Shown here piece after piece: positions 52,164 to 61,452 of a DNA stretch of 64,000 nucleotides. How positions within the stretch are numbered: the first letter of the stretch is position 1; every line of letters begins with the position of its first letter. Source of the stretch: Halorussus halobius (GTDB lineage: Archaea > Halobacteriota > Halobacteria > Halobacteriales > Haladaptataceae); the NCBI RefSeq assembly GCF_004765805.1, contig NZ_SBIU01000004.1:62001-126000 (forward strand), read 5' to 3'. The notes beneath the pieces were generated by a model. The model worked only from the letters and a program-made list of their open reading frames with translations, made no database searches and was not told the DNA's origin. The position numbers were made by a program, and so were the translations under genes.

Positions 52164-52246
52164 TGTCGAATGGTGAATGTTGATGTACTGTATACCGGAA
52201 AACTGGAAACCAGTAGATTAACTTTTAGGAGACAGTTACAGTCAAT

Positions 52247-53422
52247 ATGAACGTCCTTGTCATTTCGCAACTCTATCCCTCTCCAGAGGACAAATCTACC
52301 GGTCCTTTCGTTCACTATCAGGCACGGGCACTTGCTGATCGGGGCCACAATGTCCGCGTTGTTTCTCCATGTCCATGGGCACCGCCACTCCCCTGGCTTC
52401 CAAACAAATGGGCAAAGTACCGGTCAATTCCGAAAAGCTATGCCATCAATGGAATCGAAGTAACTACTCCACGCTATTTGTCACCCCCTGGTCTGCGAAC
52501 GCTTGCCATAAGCTCTTGTAGTGCTCGTTGGACACTTTCTAAAACCCAGATTTTGCAGGAGTTCACGCCGGATATCATCCATGCTCATGTTGCGCTCCCG
52601 AACGGATACGCTGCGACTGCATTAGCTGATCGCTGGGATATCCCCCTCATCACTACAATTCACGGTGCTGATTTCTATCAATCAGTTGATTCCCCGGGCT
52701 GTCAACCGCAGATTCAAACTGTCCTTGATTCGTCTTCGGTGGTAACGGTTAACAGCACTACATTACGCGATGTAGGTATGGCCTATTTTGAATATAATCC
52801 CGTTGTCGTACCAAATGGAGTCCCACTTGATGAGATTGAGGAGGCCCGAGCTCTTGACGTTACTATTCCCAATACAGAGAGTAGTCGCGTAATCATCTCT
52901 GTTGGTAATTTGATTGAACGAAAACAACAAGAGACAGTGATTAGGGCACTCAGTGTTCTTGACCGCGACGATATTCACTATCTCGTCGTTGGAAGCGGCC
53001 CCAAACGCGATGACCTTGAACAACTCGCCTCCGATCTCGATATTTCTGACCAGGTATCGTTCCTCGGATATGTAGATTCACATCAGAGGGTCTATGCGTA
53101 TCTTTGGAACGCGGACGCATTCGTGCTACCAAGTCGAGACGAAGCGTTTGGCGTAGCGTTCATCGAAGCAATGGCGTGCGAACTTCCAGTCGTTGCTCGT
53201 GTTAGTGAAGGCCCAGAAGATTTCGTGAGGGATGGTGAAACCGGATATTTCATCGGTGAAGACGAAGGTGAGACAGAGTTAGCCGAATTGTTGGCAGATC
53301 TGGTTGACGATCCGGACGAAATGGCAGCGGTCGGTAAGCGTGCCCGAGAAGTCGTGAAACAGGATTACACTTGGGAAGCGAACGCTGACCAGATTGAATC
53401 CATTTATAGAGATGTCACGTGA
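52247..53422 (+). CDS. Glycosyltransferase family 4-like protein
   Basis: A 391-residue GT-B glycosyltransferase starting MNVLVISQLYPSPEDKSTGPF. The N-terminal fold has HVALPNGYAA and TTIHGADF; the C-terminal donor-binding part has SVGNLIERKQQ, RDEAFGVAFIEAMACELPVVA with the EX7E motif near 300, and WEANADQIESIY. It transfers a sugar from an NDP-donor. A TATA-like ACTTTTAG lies about 20 bases upstream. Linked to the neighbouring glycan genes. Confidence 0.9.
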   Translation: MNVLVISQLYPSPEDKSTGPFVHYQARALADRGHNVRVVSPCPWAPPLPWLPNKWAKYRSIPKSYAINGIEVTTPRYLSPPGLRTLAISSCSARWTLSKTQILQEFTPDIIHAHVALPNGYAATALADRWDIPLITTIHGADFYQSVDSPGCQPQIQTVLDSSSVVTVNSTTLRDVGMAYFEYNPVVVPNGVPLDEIEEARALDVTIPNTESSRVIISVGNLIERKQQETVIRALSVLDRDDIHYLVVGSGPKRDDLEQLASDLDISDQVSFLGYVDSHQRVYAYLWNADAFVLPSRDEAFGVAFIEAMACELPVVARVSEGPEDFVRDGETGYFIGEDEGETELAELLADLVDDPDEMAAVGKRAREVVKQDYTWEANADQIESIYRDVT

Positions 53423-53503
53423 TGTAATCCATTGACTCTACAACCCCAACTAGTACCGAAAACTACGTATGGAATTGGTTGCGATATAGGCATATTATAG
53501 AAT

Positions 53504-54724
53504 ATGACCGCATTTATTTTCAACTGTCATTATAACGGTTTAGGAATCATCCAAGAACTCGGGCATAAAGGCGTAGATGTTCTTGCGCTCGACTCCTCAA
53601 GAGCCGTGGGAACTTTTAGTAAATATGCAGACTACAAAAAGTGTCCAAATCCGATGACGGCAGAAGACGATTTTATACAATACCTCTTGGAAATCGGAGA
53701 GTTCCAAGAAGATAAGCCAGTTCTGTTCCCCACTAACGATCAATGGGCTATGGCGGTTTCAAAACACAAGGAAGATTTGTCCAAACACTATCGTCTGTGT
53801 GTTGCGGACTGGCCAGTGGTAAATAAACTCATACATAAACAGCAGTTCTACGACTGGGCAACGAAAAGAGAGTACCCCGTTCCCCGCTCTTGGGACACCG
53901 AAGAACGTATTCCGGACGACGCGTTCCCAGTAGCAGCGAAACCGGAGTATAGACGAGTTTCCAGTGACAAACCAAGCACGGAAACACTGTCCCAAAAATT
54001 CGACGAGATGCGGTTAGAGATTCTGGAGGACCGTCACGAGGTGCAGGAGTTCAAGGACGAAAATGAAAACGTACTCCAGTATTTCATCTTCCAGGAGTAC
54101 GTTCGGGGATTGTCTAATCGGATGTACACTATAGGGATCTATGCTGATGAAAACTCCGAGGTGCTAGGAATGTTTACCGGTCGCAAACTCCGAGGGTTTC
54201 CGCCGGATATAGGGGACTGTAAACTTGGGCAAGCCGAGAACCTACCGTCGTCACTCAAAACGATGGTAAAAGAACTCTGTAGAGATCTCGGCTACACGGG
54301 AATCGCCGAATTCGAGTTCAAACGGGACGAGGTTACGGGGAAATTCAAGCTGATCGAAATAAACCCGCGAAGCTGGTCGTGGGTGGGAATCACGCCGTCC
54401 TGTGGCGTCAGCCTACCATGGATTGCTTACGCTGATTTGAAAGGTATCGGTGACATTTCGTACACAGAGAACACGGTTTCTACGGGGGAAGTGAAATGGG
54501 TACGTTTACTCGAGGATTCGATTAACTGTTTGTATAAGAACGAGCGTGCGGGCTATCCGGAGTGGGATATGACATTCGCAGAATGGTGTCAGTCAATAAG
54601 GGCGAGCAAAACAGTGACCGCAGAATTCGATATAAGGGATCCTGCCCCCGGGCTCTACTCCGTGTACAAGTTCATGCGGTCTAACGGTGGTCAACTAAAA
54701 CGGAAGTATTTGGGTGAAACCTAA
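53504..54724 (+). CDS. ATP-grasp domain ligase
   Basis: A 406-residue protein starting MTAFIFNCHYNGLGIIQEL. The pattern is that of carboxylate-amine ligases with an N-terminal Rossmann-like part (SRAVGTFSKYADYK), and ATP-grasp motifs AAKPEYRR (about residue 148), FQEYV, and IEINPRSWSW (about 286-295) with the metal-binding Glu and Asn. It would join a carboxylate and amine, for example adding an amino acid to a glycan. Overlaps the deacetylase start by one base. A/T-rich codons. Confidence 0.82.
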   Translation: MTAFIFNCHYNGLGIIQELGHKGVDVLALDSSRAVGTFSKYADYKKCPNPMTAEDDFIQYLLEIGEFQEDKPVLFPTNDQWAMAVSKHKEDLSKHYRLCVADWPVVNKLIHKQQFYDWATKREYPVPRSWDTEERIPDDAFPVAAKPEYRRVSSDKPSTETLSQKFDEMRLEILEDRHEVQEFKDENENVLQYFIFQEYVRGLSNRMYTIGIYADENSEVLGMFTGRKLRGFPPDIGDCKLGQAENLPSSLKTMVKELCRDLGYTGIAEFEFKRDEVTGKFKLIEINPRSWSWVGITPSCGVSLPWIAYADLKGIGDISYTENTVSTGEVKWVRLLEDSINCLYKNERAGYPEWDMTFAEWCQSIRASKTVTAEFDIRDPAPGLYSVYKFMRSNGGQLKRKYLGET

Positions 54725-55872
54725 TGTCGGAAAGCAATTGTGATCACGATATCGACCTCGAGAAACTCGTTCGCGGACAGTATGAAGCCGAAAACCGACC
54801 TTCGGAAAACGAGGTCGGCGGTAGAGTCCCCGATTTTGGATACAACGTATTGAACCGTGAAGGGTTGCTCTACGAACCGATAGTCGACAGAGAACATCTC
54901 TCGTCAGGTGGTGAGAAACCGAACTGGCCGAATGACGCAGACTTTGCCGTGTGTTTGACTCACGATGTCGACGAGGTTTCTCTGTATTCCGCTCGGCAGG
55001 AAGTACGTAACACGGTATCGAAAATAAGACACCGACGGTCAACTGGACAGGCAATGAAAGACCTGATAAAGGGAGGGATGAGAACGATACGGAAAACTAG
55101 AAAGCGACAGGACCCGATTCATTGCTACGAACGATGGTTAGAAGCAGAAGAGAAGGTTGACGCGAAATCGACGTTCTTCTTCATGCCGGAGCAAACAAAC
55201 AAACCTCATGAAACAGATTCTGACTATCGATTCTCGGATACAGTGATTTTTGATGGCGAGCAGTACACCGTAGCAGAAATGATACGAGAGATCGATGCAA
55301 GAGGATGGGAGATCGGACTACATCCCACGTGGAACACGTACGACGACGTAGAAGAACTGAAGTTCCAAAAGGGACAGTTGGAGGACGTTGTAGGTCACAA
55401 AATCGTCAGTGTCCGTCAGCACTATTTACATTACGATGTCACCAAGACACCTCGAGTCCACGCTAAAGCTGGATTTAAATACGACTCAACATTGGGATTC
55501 AACGATAACATTGGGTTCCGGTTCGGTACCTCCTATCCATGGAATATATATGACTTAGAAAATAATGAAAAACTCCAGATTTTAGAAATCCCGTTAATTA
55601 TTCAAGATGGAGCAATGTTGAGGTCGAATAGGGGCCTTCGGTTAAACGAAGAGTTAGCGTACGATTACATGTTGAGACTGATTGAAAATGTGAGAGAAGT
55701 AGGAGGAGTCCTAACTTTGCTTTGGCATCCCTCATATATTCATAAAGAGCCCTGGTGGAGGCTATTTTCAAAGACCTTAAATTATCTAAGTGAGCAAGAC
55801 ATATGGATCGGTTCGCTGCAAGATATCGGCAGCAAATGGTCAAACAAGACCCCTCTTCGGAACATTCCATAA
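54724..55872 (+). CDS. Polysaccharide deacetylase-like protein
   Basis: A 382-residue carbohydrate-esterase-4-type protein starting MSESNCDHDIDLEKLVRGQY. Conserved positions: CLTHDVDEVS (about residues 77-86; the Asp-Asp/His start of the family), FFFMPEQ, then GWEIGLHPTWNT with the His pair, and the final TLLWHPSYIHKEPW. It would remove N-acetyl groups from glycans. One-base overlap with the preceding ATP-grasp gene gives coupling; the two may modify the same sugar. Confidence 0.82.
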   Translation: MSESNCDHDIDLEKLVRGQYEAENRPSENEVGGRVPDFGYNVLNREGLLYEPIVDREHLSSGGEKPNWPNDADFAVCLTHDVDEVSLYSARQEVRNTVSKIRHRRSTGQAMKDLIKGGMRTIRKTRKRQDPIHCYERWLEAEEKVDAKSTFFFMPEQTNKPHETDSDYRFSDTVIFDGEQYTVAEMIREIDARGWEIGLHPTWNTYDDVEELKFQKGQLEDVVGHKIVSVRQHYLHYDVTKTPRVHAKAGFKYDSTLGFNDNIGFRFGTSYPWNIYDLENNEKLQILEIPLIIQDGAMLRSNRGLRLNEELAYDYMLRLIENVREVGGVLTLLWHPSYIHKEPWWRLFSKTLNYLSEQDIWIGSLQDIGSKWSNKTPLRNIP

Positions 55873-55878
55873 CTTAGT

Positions 55879-56520
55879 TCAATGCACCTCAACGTGCCCT
55901 ATCTTTTCTCCCCTCCATACTTTGAGAATTGATATAAAATCAGGATAAGATACGATAGACAACACATTTCTTCCCCATAATTTAATGAGGTAATTTTTAC
56001 CGTATTTATCTAATCCAAATTCATTGTTTGCGCGTAAGGAGGGTTTATTCCTATCCTCAACAATAGTATATGACATATATGCGTTAGAATTAATCAATAC
56101 ATGATTATGAGCTTTTGCAAGTAATTGGGTATAGATTCCTTGCCTCCGAAATTGTGGACGTACATAAGCATTAAATAATAACGCTTCCCCTGGACTTATG
56201 AAGAAGCTATCATGAGATACTGGCTCTTGAGGGATAATCGACCAATAATAACCGATCAATATATCCCCATCTGTTGCAAGATACAAGAAGCAACCTTGCG
56301 TGCCAAGTCGACTTTCGATATTTTCAACGGAGGATAATTGTCGAAGCCCCTTCCTGAGACGGTTATCTACCTCTTTTAGCCCCCCTTTACTCGATATAGT
56401 TATAATATTAATTTCCTTATCTAAATCTACTTTTTCATATTTTTCTCTAGTTGTGAAGAGTATAGTACGTGGCTTAAATATTTTGTTCTGAGCAAAATCA
56501 GTAACTTGGTTAATAACCAT
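55879..56520 (-). CDS. GNAT family N-acetyltransferase
   Basis: A 213-residue protein starting MVINQVTDFAQNKIFKP. The acetyl-CoA fold is suggested by GEALLFNAYVRPQFRRQGIYTQLLAKA (about residues 115-141), where RRQGIYT is the pyrophosphate-binding loop. Very A/T-rich, with many Ile, Asn and Lys, unlike the genome background, so probably transferred. It lies opposite to the deacetylase gene and converges with it (six bases apart). It may acetylate an amino sugar of the local glycan. Confidence 0.75.
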   Translation of the reverse strand: MVINQVTDFAQNKIFKPRTILFTTREKYEKVDLDKEINIITISSKGGLKEVDNRLRKGLRQLSSVENIESRLGTQGCFLYLATDGDILIGYYWSIIPQEPVSHDSFFISPGEALLFNAYVRPQFRRQGIYTQLLAKAHNHVLINSNAYMSYTIVEDRNKPSLRANNEFGLDKYGKNYLIKLWGRNVLSIVSYPDFISILKVWRGEKIGHVEVH

Positions 56521-56590
56521 TAAGCCCTACAAGAGGCAGCACGCTTATATAGTCTTCCCTCTGAGGTTGTTATATGCTTTCTCGTTCTAA

Positions 56591-57649
56591 TTAATCCTGG
56601 AGAAATGATGCAACTGATCTTGCTCTATCGATCCACAAATTTCCTTGTTTTAGTGTTGTAACTGACTCTTCTTTCGCTTTTACAAAGCGTTCTGTATCTG
56701 CCTGAAGGTAGAGGAGAGTACTCGCCATCGCCTCTGCGGAATCGTCACAGATGAATCCGCAATTGTTGTCGCTTACAAACGAGGCCATCTCATCACAGTT
56801 GGTAGTTACAATAGGGAGACCATAAGATAGGTATTCAAATAACTTCACAGCCATTGCTGCGTTATTGTACTCTGTCGGTCGAATTGGTGAAATCCCAACG
56901 TCTACATCTTCATACAAGTCGTCAAGTTCTTCTCCAGAGACGTGATGAACAGTTACCCAATCCTCCGCAAAATCCTCACGAACAGCTGATGGCAGCGAAT
57001 AATACTCCTCTTCTCTACAGACAAGTTCAAGCTGGAAGTCTGATTCCTCGTTCACTTTTTTAAAGGACTTGGCAAGCAAATCGGTTCCGTACCTCTTGGA
57101 GACACCGCCAACGTAGATAGCGCGATCAGGTGTTTCGTTATCTGGTTGATTGTGAGTTTTATCTACTCCAGCCGGAGGTAGTGGTTCAACTTGAGTAGAG
57201 ACCTCCAAGAAGTCAGAAAATGACGTAGAGGGACAATACAAGACATCTGCAACGGTGTCGAATACTTTGAGATCACTTCGATAGCGAAGTTGGAGTTCCC
57301 ACTTCTTGAGACCAGTTGGACCGAACAATTCAGGGAATTTCCAATATATATCTCGGTAAAAGATACCCGTCGGAATCCGGTTTCTGTATAGGTAGTAGTA
57401 GATACGATAATCTACGAAGGGGTTGGTTGGCCATGTGCTGGGTTCTGAGTAACAAAAGACATATTCTCTGTCGTTTTCCATGACCGTTTTAAAATCTCGA
57501 AGCCGATTCTCTGCTGGACCGGATATAAGATCCACAGTATACCCTAATTCTTGAAAAGATTGATACATCTTCGCAGGCCGAACTTTTGATCCGCTATCTG
57601 CTTTGCCCGTGAGCTTTGTTGGAGTATGGAACAGGATTCGCCCACTCAT
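56591..57649 (-). CDS. Glycosyltransferase (GT-B fold, group 1-like)
   Basis: A 352-residue protein starting MSGRILFHTPTKLTGKADSGSK at the ATG ending at 57649 (the GTG three codons upstream is possible). The GT-B layout is seen in the N-terminal SKVRPAKMYQSFQELGY, the middle IYVGGVSKRYGTDLLAKSF and the C-terminal EYNNAAMAVKLFEYLSYGLPIVTT, a pattern close to the group 1 donor site. Substrates unknown. Its upstream region (57660-57870) is A/T-rich promoter DNA shared with the divergent polymerase. Confidence 0.83.
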   Translation of the reverse strand: MSGRILFHTPTKLTGKADSGSKVRPAKMYQSFQELGYTVDLISGPAENRLRDFKTVMENDREYVFCYSEPSTWPTNPFVDYRIYYYLYRNRIPTGIFYRDIYWKFPELFGPTGLKKWELQLRYRSDLKVFDTVADVLYCPSTSFSDFLEVSTQVEPLPPAGVDKTHNQPDNETPDRAIYVGGVSKRYGTDLLAKSFKKVNEESDFQLELVCREEEYYSLPSAVREDFAEDWVTVHHVSGEELDDLYEDVDVGISPIRPTEYNNAAMAVKLFEYLSYGLPIVTTNCDEMASFVSDNNCGFICDDSAEAMASTLLYLQADTERFVKAKEESVTTLKQGNLWIDRARSVASFLQD

Positions 57650-57870
57650 TACTATCACTGGTACCTGTGTCTCTTAAATAAAATGCTTGGAAGTGACTTC
57701 TTGGATCAGTACCGTATTAAGCCAATAATGGTCCTACCATCGGTTTTCTAACTACTCAGTATAGTTCTGCCACAGTGTAACTCAATTTATTAAATCCAGA
57801 GCGGTTCTATCCTCAATGCTGAAGCGAAATATGAAAGAGACTATATGCCGACAAGGTTTGGTGACAAATA

Positions 57871-59118
57871 ATGAACGCAAGCGGTGACCTGCCCACCAGG
57901 AAAGAAAATTTCTCAGAATACGTAGATAAATTAAAGAAATTTGGAATACTTCTTACAATAGCTACTTTTTCTATTTACTTTTTTAGATATACGTTCAGTA
58001 GGTTCTTACCTCTTCCGCCCATCCTGTTATCGAATTATACGTTACTACCAATTTTTATTTTAGCGAGTGGGCTATATGTTTACCCTCGCCTCTATCTGCC
58101 AAAGGTCGCGGTGTCTTTAGCGGGATTATTTTCGTTACTAGTAGTTTACTACGGAGTAACAGCAATTTGGTCTCCATTGTCAACGTATGCTATTCGTAAG
58201 TCGTACTTAGTCTCAATAAGACTCCTAGTGTTATTCCTGTTCTGTACGATAGTAGTTTCAAGCAATGAGAAGAGAACAAAAATTTTTTATCTAATTACGC
58301 TTGCTTCATCTCTCCTCGTCACAGGACTTTTACTACACGAATACCTCGTAGTTGGAGAAATAGTATCTGAGGAGTTTTCCAATCACTATATTAATATAAA
58401 TAGAATCCTTGGACTCGGCATAATTCTTTCTATTTTCGTTGCACTGAAGTACAAACGACTGTCTCTCCGAGCCATCATTACGGTTACATCATTAATTAAT
58501 CTATACCTTATGACGCAGACCGGTGGAAGAGGTCCACTGATCGCAGTAATCGGAGCCACTTCGATATACGGTATCTGGATGAGTTTCCTAAAAAACAACA
58601 ATGCGAAAGAAATGATAAAGAACGGAATTATTCTAATGGGAAGTATTTTATGTGTTATCTTTTTCCTTTTTGCGCTATTTGATGGAGGCAAAACCATTAT
58701 TCGATTAACAAGGTTAGTTCACGAACCAGGAGGTAGCGTAATGGTAAGGATAGATATGATAGTAGCTAGTATAGGCATGTTCGCTCAAAGCCCTCTATTA
58801 GGACATGGTGCGGGCGCATTTCAAACACTCTACTCAAAACCCTTTCAGTACCCCCACAATATATTTTTTGAGCTCCTAGTAGAGTCAGGAGTGATAGGAC
58901 TTTCTCTGTTTATATGTTATATCACATATATACTGTTAATTATTGCTAGGTACGGTAGAAGAGACCCAATCCAGTCGGGTGTAATTCTATCATTATTCGT
59001 CTTTTTCTTACTTAACGCATTCGTCTCCTCTGATATTCCAGGAAACGCAAAACTGTTTATTTATTCGTCTACAGTTCTGTCGCTTGTGAGGACAGCGGAG
59101 GAGACTCAAACCACATAG
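57871..59118 (+). CDS. O-antigen ligase/polymerase-like membrane protein
   Basis: A 415-residue protein with ten or more membrane helices, starting MNASGDLPTRKENFSEYV. The Wzy_C/O-antigen ligase pattern is present: TQTGGRGPLIAVIGA (about residues 213-227), the LLGHGAGAF segment near 310 and PHNIFFELLVESGVIGLSL near 325, which form the large exterior loop with the catalytic-site His. It would polymerise or ligate lipid-linked glycans outside the membrane. The codons are strongly A/T-rich. Confidence 0.85.
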   Translation: MNASGDLPTRKENFSEYVDKLKKFGILLTIATFSIYFFRYTFSRFLPLPPILLSNYTLLPIFILASGLYVYPRLYLPKVAVSLAGLFSLLVVYYGVTAIWSPLSTYAIRKSYLVSIRLLVLFLFCTIVVSSNEKRTKIFYLITLASSLLVTGLLLHEYLVVGEIVSEEFSNHYININRILGLGIILSIFVALKYKRLSLRAIITVTSLINLYLMTQTGGRGPLIAVIGATSIYGIWMSFLKNNNAKEMIKNGIILMGSILCVIFFLFALFDGGKTIIRLTRLVHEPGGSVMVRIDMIVASIGMFAQSPLLGHGAGAFQTLYSKPFQYPHNIFFELLVESGVIGLSLFICYITYILLIIARYGRRDPIQSGVILSLFVFFLLNAFVSSDIPGNAKLFIYSSTVLSLVRTAEETQTT

Positions 59119-59161
59119 TAATGTGTGAAAATTGTTTGGGTAGAACGATCCGACATATTTA

Positions 59162-60313
59162 ATGTCGCAGTCGAGCGTGATTTCACCAGTGACTAACGTT
59201 GTTCATCTCACTACGGCCCATGGACCTTTCGACACCCGAATTTTGCACAAGGAAGCAAAATCACTAGATCGGGTAGGCTACGACGTTTCGCTTATCGTCC
59301 ACTACGACGCCGACGAAACCGTCGACGGCGTCCAAATTCAGTCACTGGGAACTGCCGACAGCCGGATCGAGCGATGGCAAAGTATACCGAAAGCTTATCG
59401 GAAAGCAAAGAACGCGAGCGGGGACATCTATCACTTCCACGATCCAGAACTCCTTCCAGTCGGTCTTGCGCTGAAGCGAACAACAGACGCCCGCATCGTC
59501 TACGACGTACACGAGAACTTCGGGAACATCATCTCCACCCGCGAGTGGATTCCGAAGCCGATTCGACCGGTTCTATCGAAGACGTACCCCTGGATACAGT
59601 CCCGAATCGCTCGGCGCTTCGACGCATTAGTCGCCGCAACCGAGTGGATAGCTGAACCGTTAAAACAGAGAGGCCACTCACCGGTAGTTACCCTCCACAA
59701 CTTCCCAGCAATCGAGCAGATGACAATCTCCGACGTGTCGGTCGAACGCGACCACGAGTACGTCCTCACTTACGTCGGCGGGCTCTCGGAGGTACGAGGC
59801 GTCCACAGGATGCTCCGAGTCACCAAATGCCTCCGAGACGAGGGATACGACGTTGGACTGTGGTTGCTCGGGCCGTTCATGACCGACGAGACGGAACGAA
59901 AAGTCAAAGCCTACATCGCTGAGAATAATCTCGACGACCACGTCCGTCTGTTCGGCTACGTGGCGTACGAGGACGTTCTCGGCTACCTCTCACGTGCAGA
60001 CGTTGGTCTCGCACTCGTCGACCGCGACCACTATCGCGGGGGAATCCCGACGAAACTGTTCGAATACATGTATGCAGAACTCCCAGTTGTCGTGACCGAG
60101 ATCGACGCCACTGACCAGTACTTTCCCGACGACTGTGGCATTGTCGTCCAACACCCAACCACCGAGAACTACGCCGACGCTATCGAGAGTCTGCTGATCG
60201 ACGACCAACGCCGCGAAGCACTCGGCGAAAACGGTCCGGAGTACGTCCGCTCGGAGTTCAGCTGGGAAGTCGAGAAAGAACGCCTCCTCGACCTCTACGA
60301 CTCGCTCTCGTAA
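59162..60313 (+). CDS. Glycosyltransferase family 4-like protein
   Basis: A 383-residue GT-B glycosyltransferase starting MSQSSVISPVTNVVHLTT. Signals: HFHDPELLPVGL, VYDVHENFGNI, TYVGGLSEVRGVHRML and GGIPTKLFEYMYAELPVVVTE near residues 297-317, the donor-binding region. Composition returns to the genome background, marking the right edge of the A/T-rich island. It converges with the epimerase gene, overlapping by 19 bases at the 3' ends. Confidence 0.88.
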   Translation: MSQSSVISPVTNVVHLTTAHGPFDTRILHKEAKSLDRVGYDVSLIVHYDADETVDGVQIQSLGTADSRIERWQSIPKAYRKAKNASGDIYHFHDPELLPVGLALKRTTDARIVYDVHENFGNIISTREWIPKPIRPVLSKTYPWIQSRIARRFDALVAATEWIAEPLKQRGHSPVVTLHNFPAIEQMTISDVSVERDHEYVLTYVGGLSEVRGVHRMLRVTKCLRDEGYDVGLWLLGPFMTDETERKVKAYIAENNLDDHVRLFGYVAYEDVLGYLSRADVGLALVDRDHYRGGIPTKLFEYMYAELPVVVTEIDATDQYFPDDCGIVVQHPTTENYADAIESLLIDDQRREALGENGPEYVRSEFSWEVEKERLLDLYDSLS

Positions 60314-61374
60314 CGTCCTTCGAGCGCCAAACGGACCTTCTCCGCTGCGTTCCCGTCGCCGTAGGGCTCGGGCTTCTCCCGGTCGAGGTCGAACCCCCGA
60401 TCCAGCGCCGACCGTATCGCGTCCCGGTCGGCACCGACGAGGACGTTCCAGCCACTCTCGACCGTCTCGTCCCACTCGGTCTCTTCGCGAAGCGTCACAC
60501 AGGGCGTATCCAGGAAGAACGCCTCCTTCTGGACGCCGCCCGAGTCGGTGACGACACGCCACGCACCGTCGAGCAGTCGGACGAAGTCGAGGTAGCCGAC
60601 TGGGTCGATAAGCGTCACAGCCCTCTCGGCGTCCTCACGTAACCCGTGTTCCTCCAGCCGGGAGACGGTCCGCGGATGGGCGGGAAGCACGACTTCGCGC
60701 GAGACCTCGCCGAGCACGTCGACAATCGTCGCGAGGCGCTCCGGTTCGTCCGTGTTCCGCGGCCGGTGGACAGTCGCCAGCGCGTACTCGCCTTCCGAAA
60801 GTGAGAGGTCGTCTAGAATCGAGGACGCGTCCGCAGCGCGCTCGCGAGCCCAGAGGATGGAGTCGTACATCACGTCGCCCGTATTGTACACTCGGTCCTC
60901 GACGCCCTCCTCGCGGAGATTCGCCGCCGCGCGCCCGCTCGGGACGAACAGGTAGTCCGACGCGTGGTCGGTCAGCACGCGATTTACCTCCTCGGGCATG
61001 TCGCGGTTGAAGCTCCGGAGCCCTGCCTCGACGTGGGCCAGCTCGGGGTCCATCTTCGACGCGACGATGCCGGCCGCGAGCGTCGAGTTGGTGTCGCCGT
61101 AACAGAGAACGACGTCTGGTTCGTGCTCGTCGACCAGTTCCTCCAGCCCGGTCATCATCGCCGCGGTCTGTTCAGCGTGTGAATCGGACCCCACACCGAG
61201 GTTGTAGTCCGGCTCTGGGATACCCAGCTCATCGAAGAACACGTCCGACATCTCCTCGTCGTAGTGCTGGCCGGTGTGGACCAGAATCTCGTCGTGCTTC
61301 GGACGGAGTTCGCGCGAGACCGAGAACGCTTTGATGAACTGCGGTCGGGCACCCACGACGGAGAGGATTCGCAT
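60295..61374 (-). CDS. wecB: UDP-N-acetylglucosamine 2-epimerase
   Basis: A 359-residue non-hydrolysing epimerase starting MRILSVVGARPQFIKAFSVSR. Signatures: GARPQFIK (8-15), HTGQHYDEEMSD (33-44), HVEAGLRSFNRDMPEEVNR (about 133-151) with active-site residues, and DSGGVQKEA (about 273-281). It interconverts UDP-GlcNAc and UDP-ManNAc, or the 3-acetamido uronic forms if it acts as WbpI. First-position neighbours suggest the latter. Its 3' end overlaps the convergent glycosyltransferase by 19 bases. Confidence 0.92.
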   Translation of the reverse strand: MRILSVVGARPQFIKAFSVSRELRPKHDEILVHTGQHYDEEMSDVFFDELGIPEPDYNLGVGSDSHAEQTAAMMTGLEELVDEHEPDVVLCYGDTNSTLAAGIVASKMDPELAHVEAGLRSFNRDMPEEVNRVLTDHASDYLFVPSGRAAANLREEGVEDRVYNTGDVMYDSILWARERAADASSILDDLSLSEGEYALATVHRPRNTDEPERLATIVDVLGEVSREVVLPAHPRTVSRLEEHGLREDAERAVTLIDPVGYLDFVRLLDGAWRVVTDSGGVQKEAFFLDTPCVTLREETEWDETVESGWNVLVGADRDAIRSALDRGFDLDREKPEPYGDGNAAEKVRLALEGRYESES

Positions 61375-61452
61375 GGTAGACGACCAGACGAAAAAGCACC
61401 TTATACTATTCGATAGCGGCCGCCGAAATGACCTGACGGAAGGCCGTTCGTT

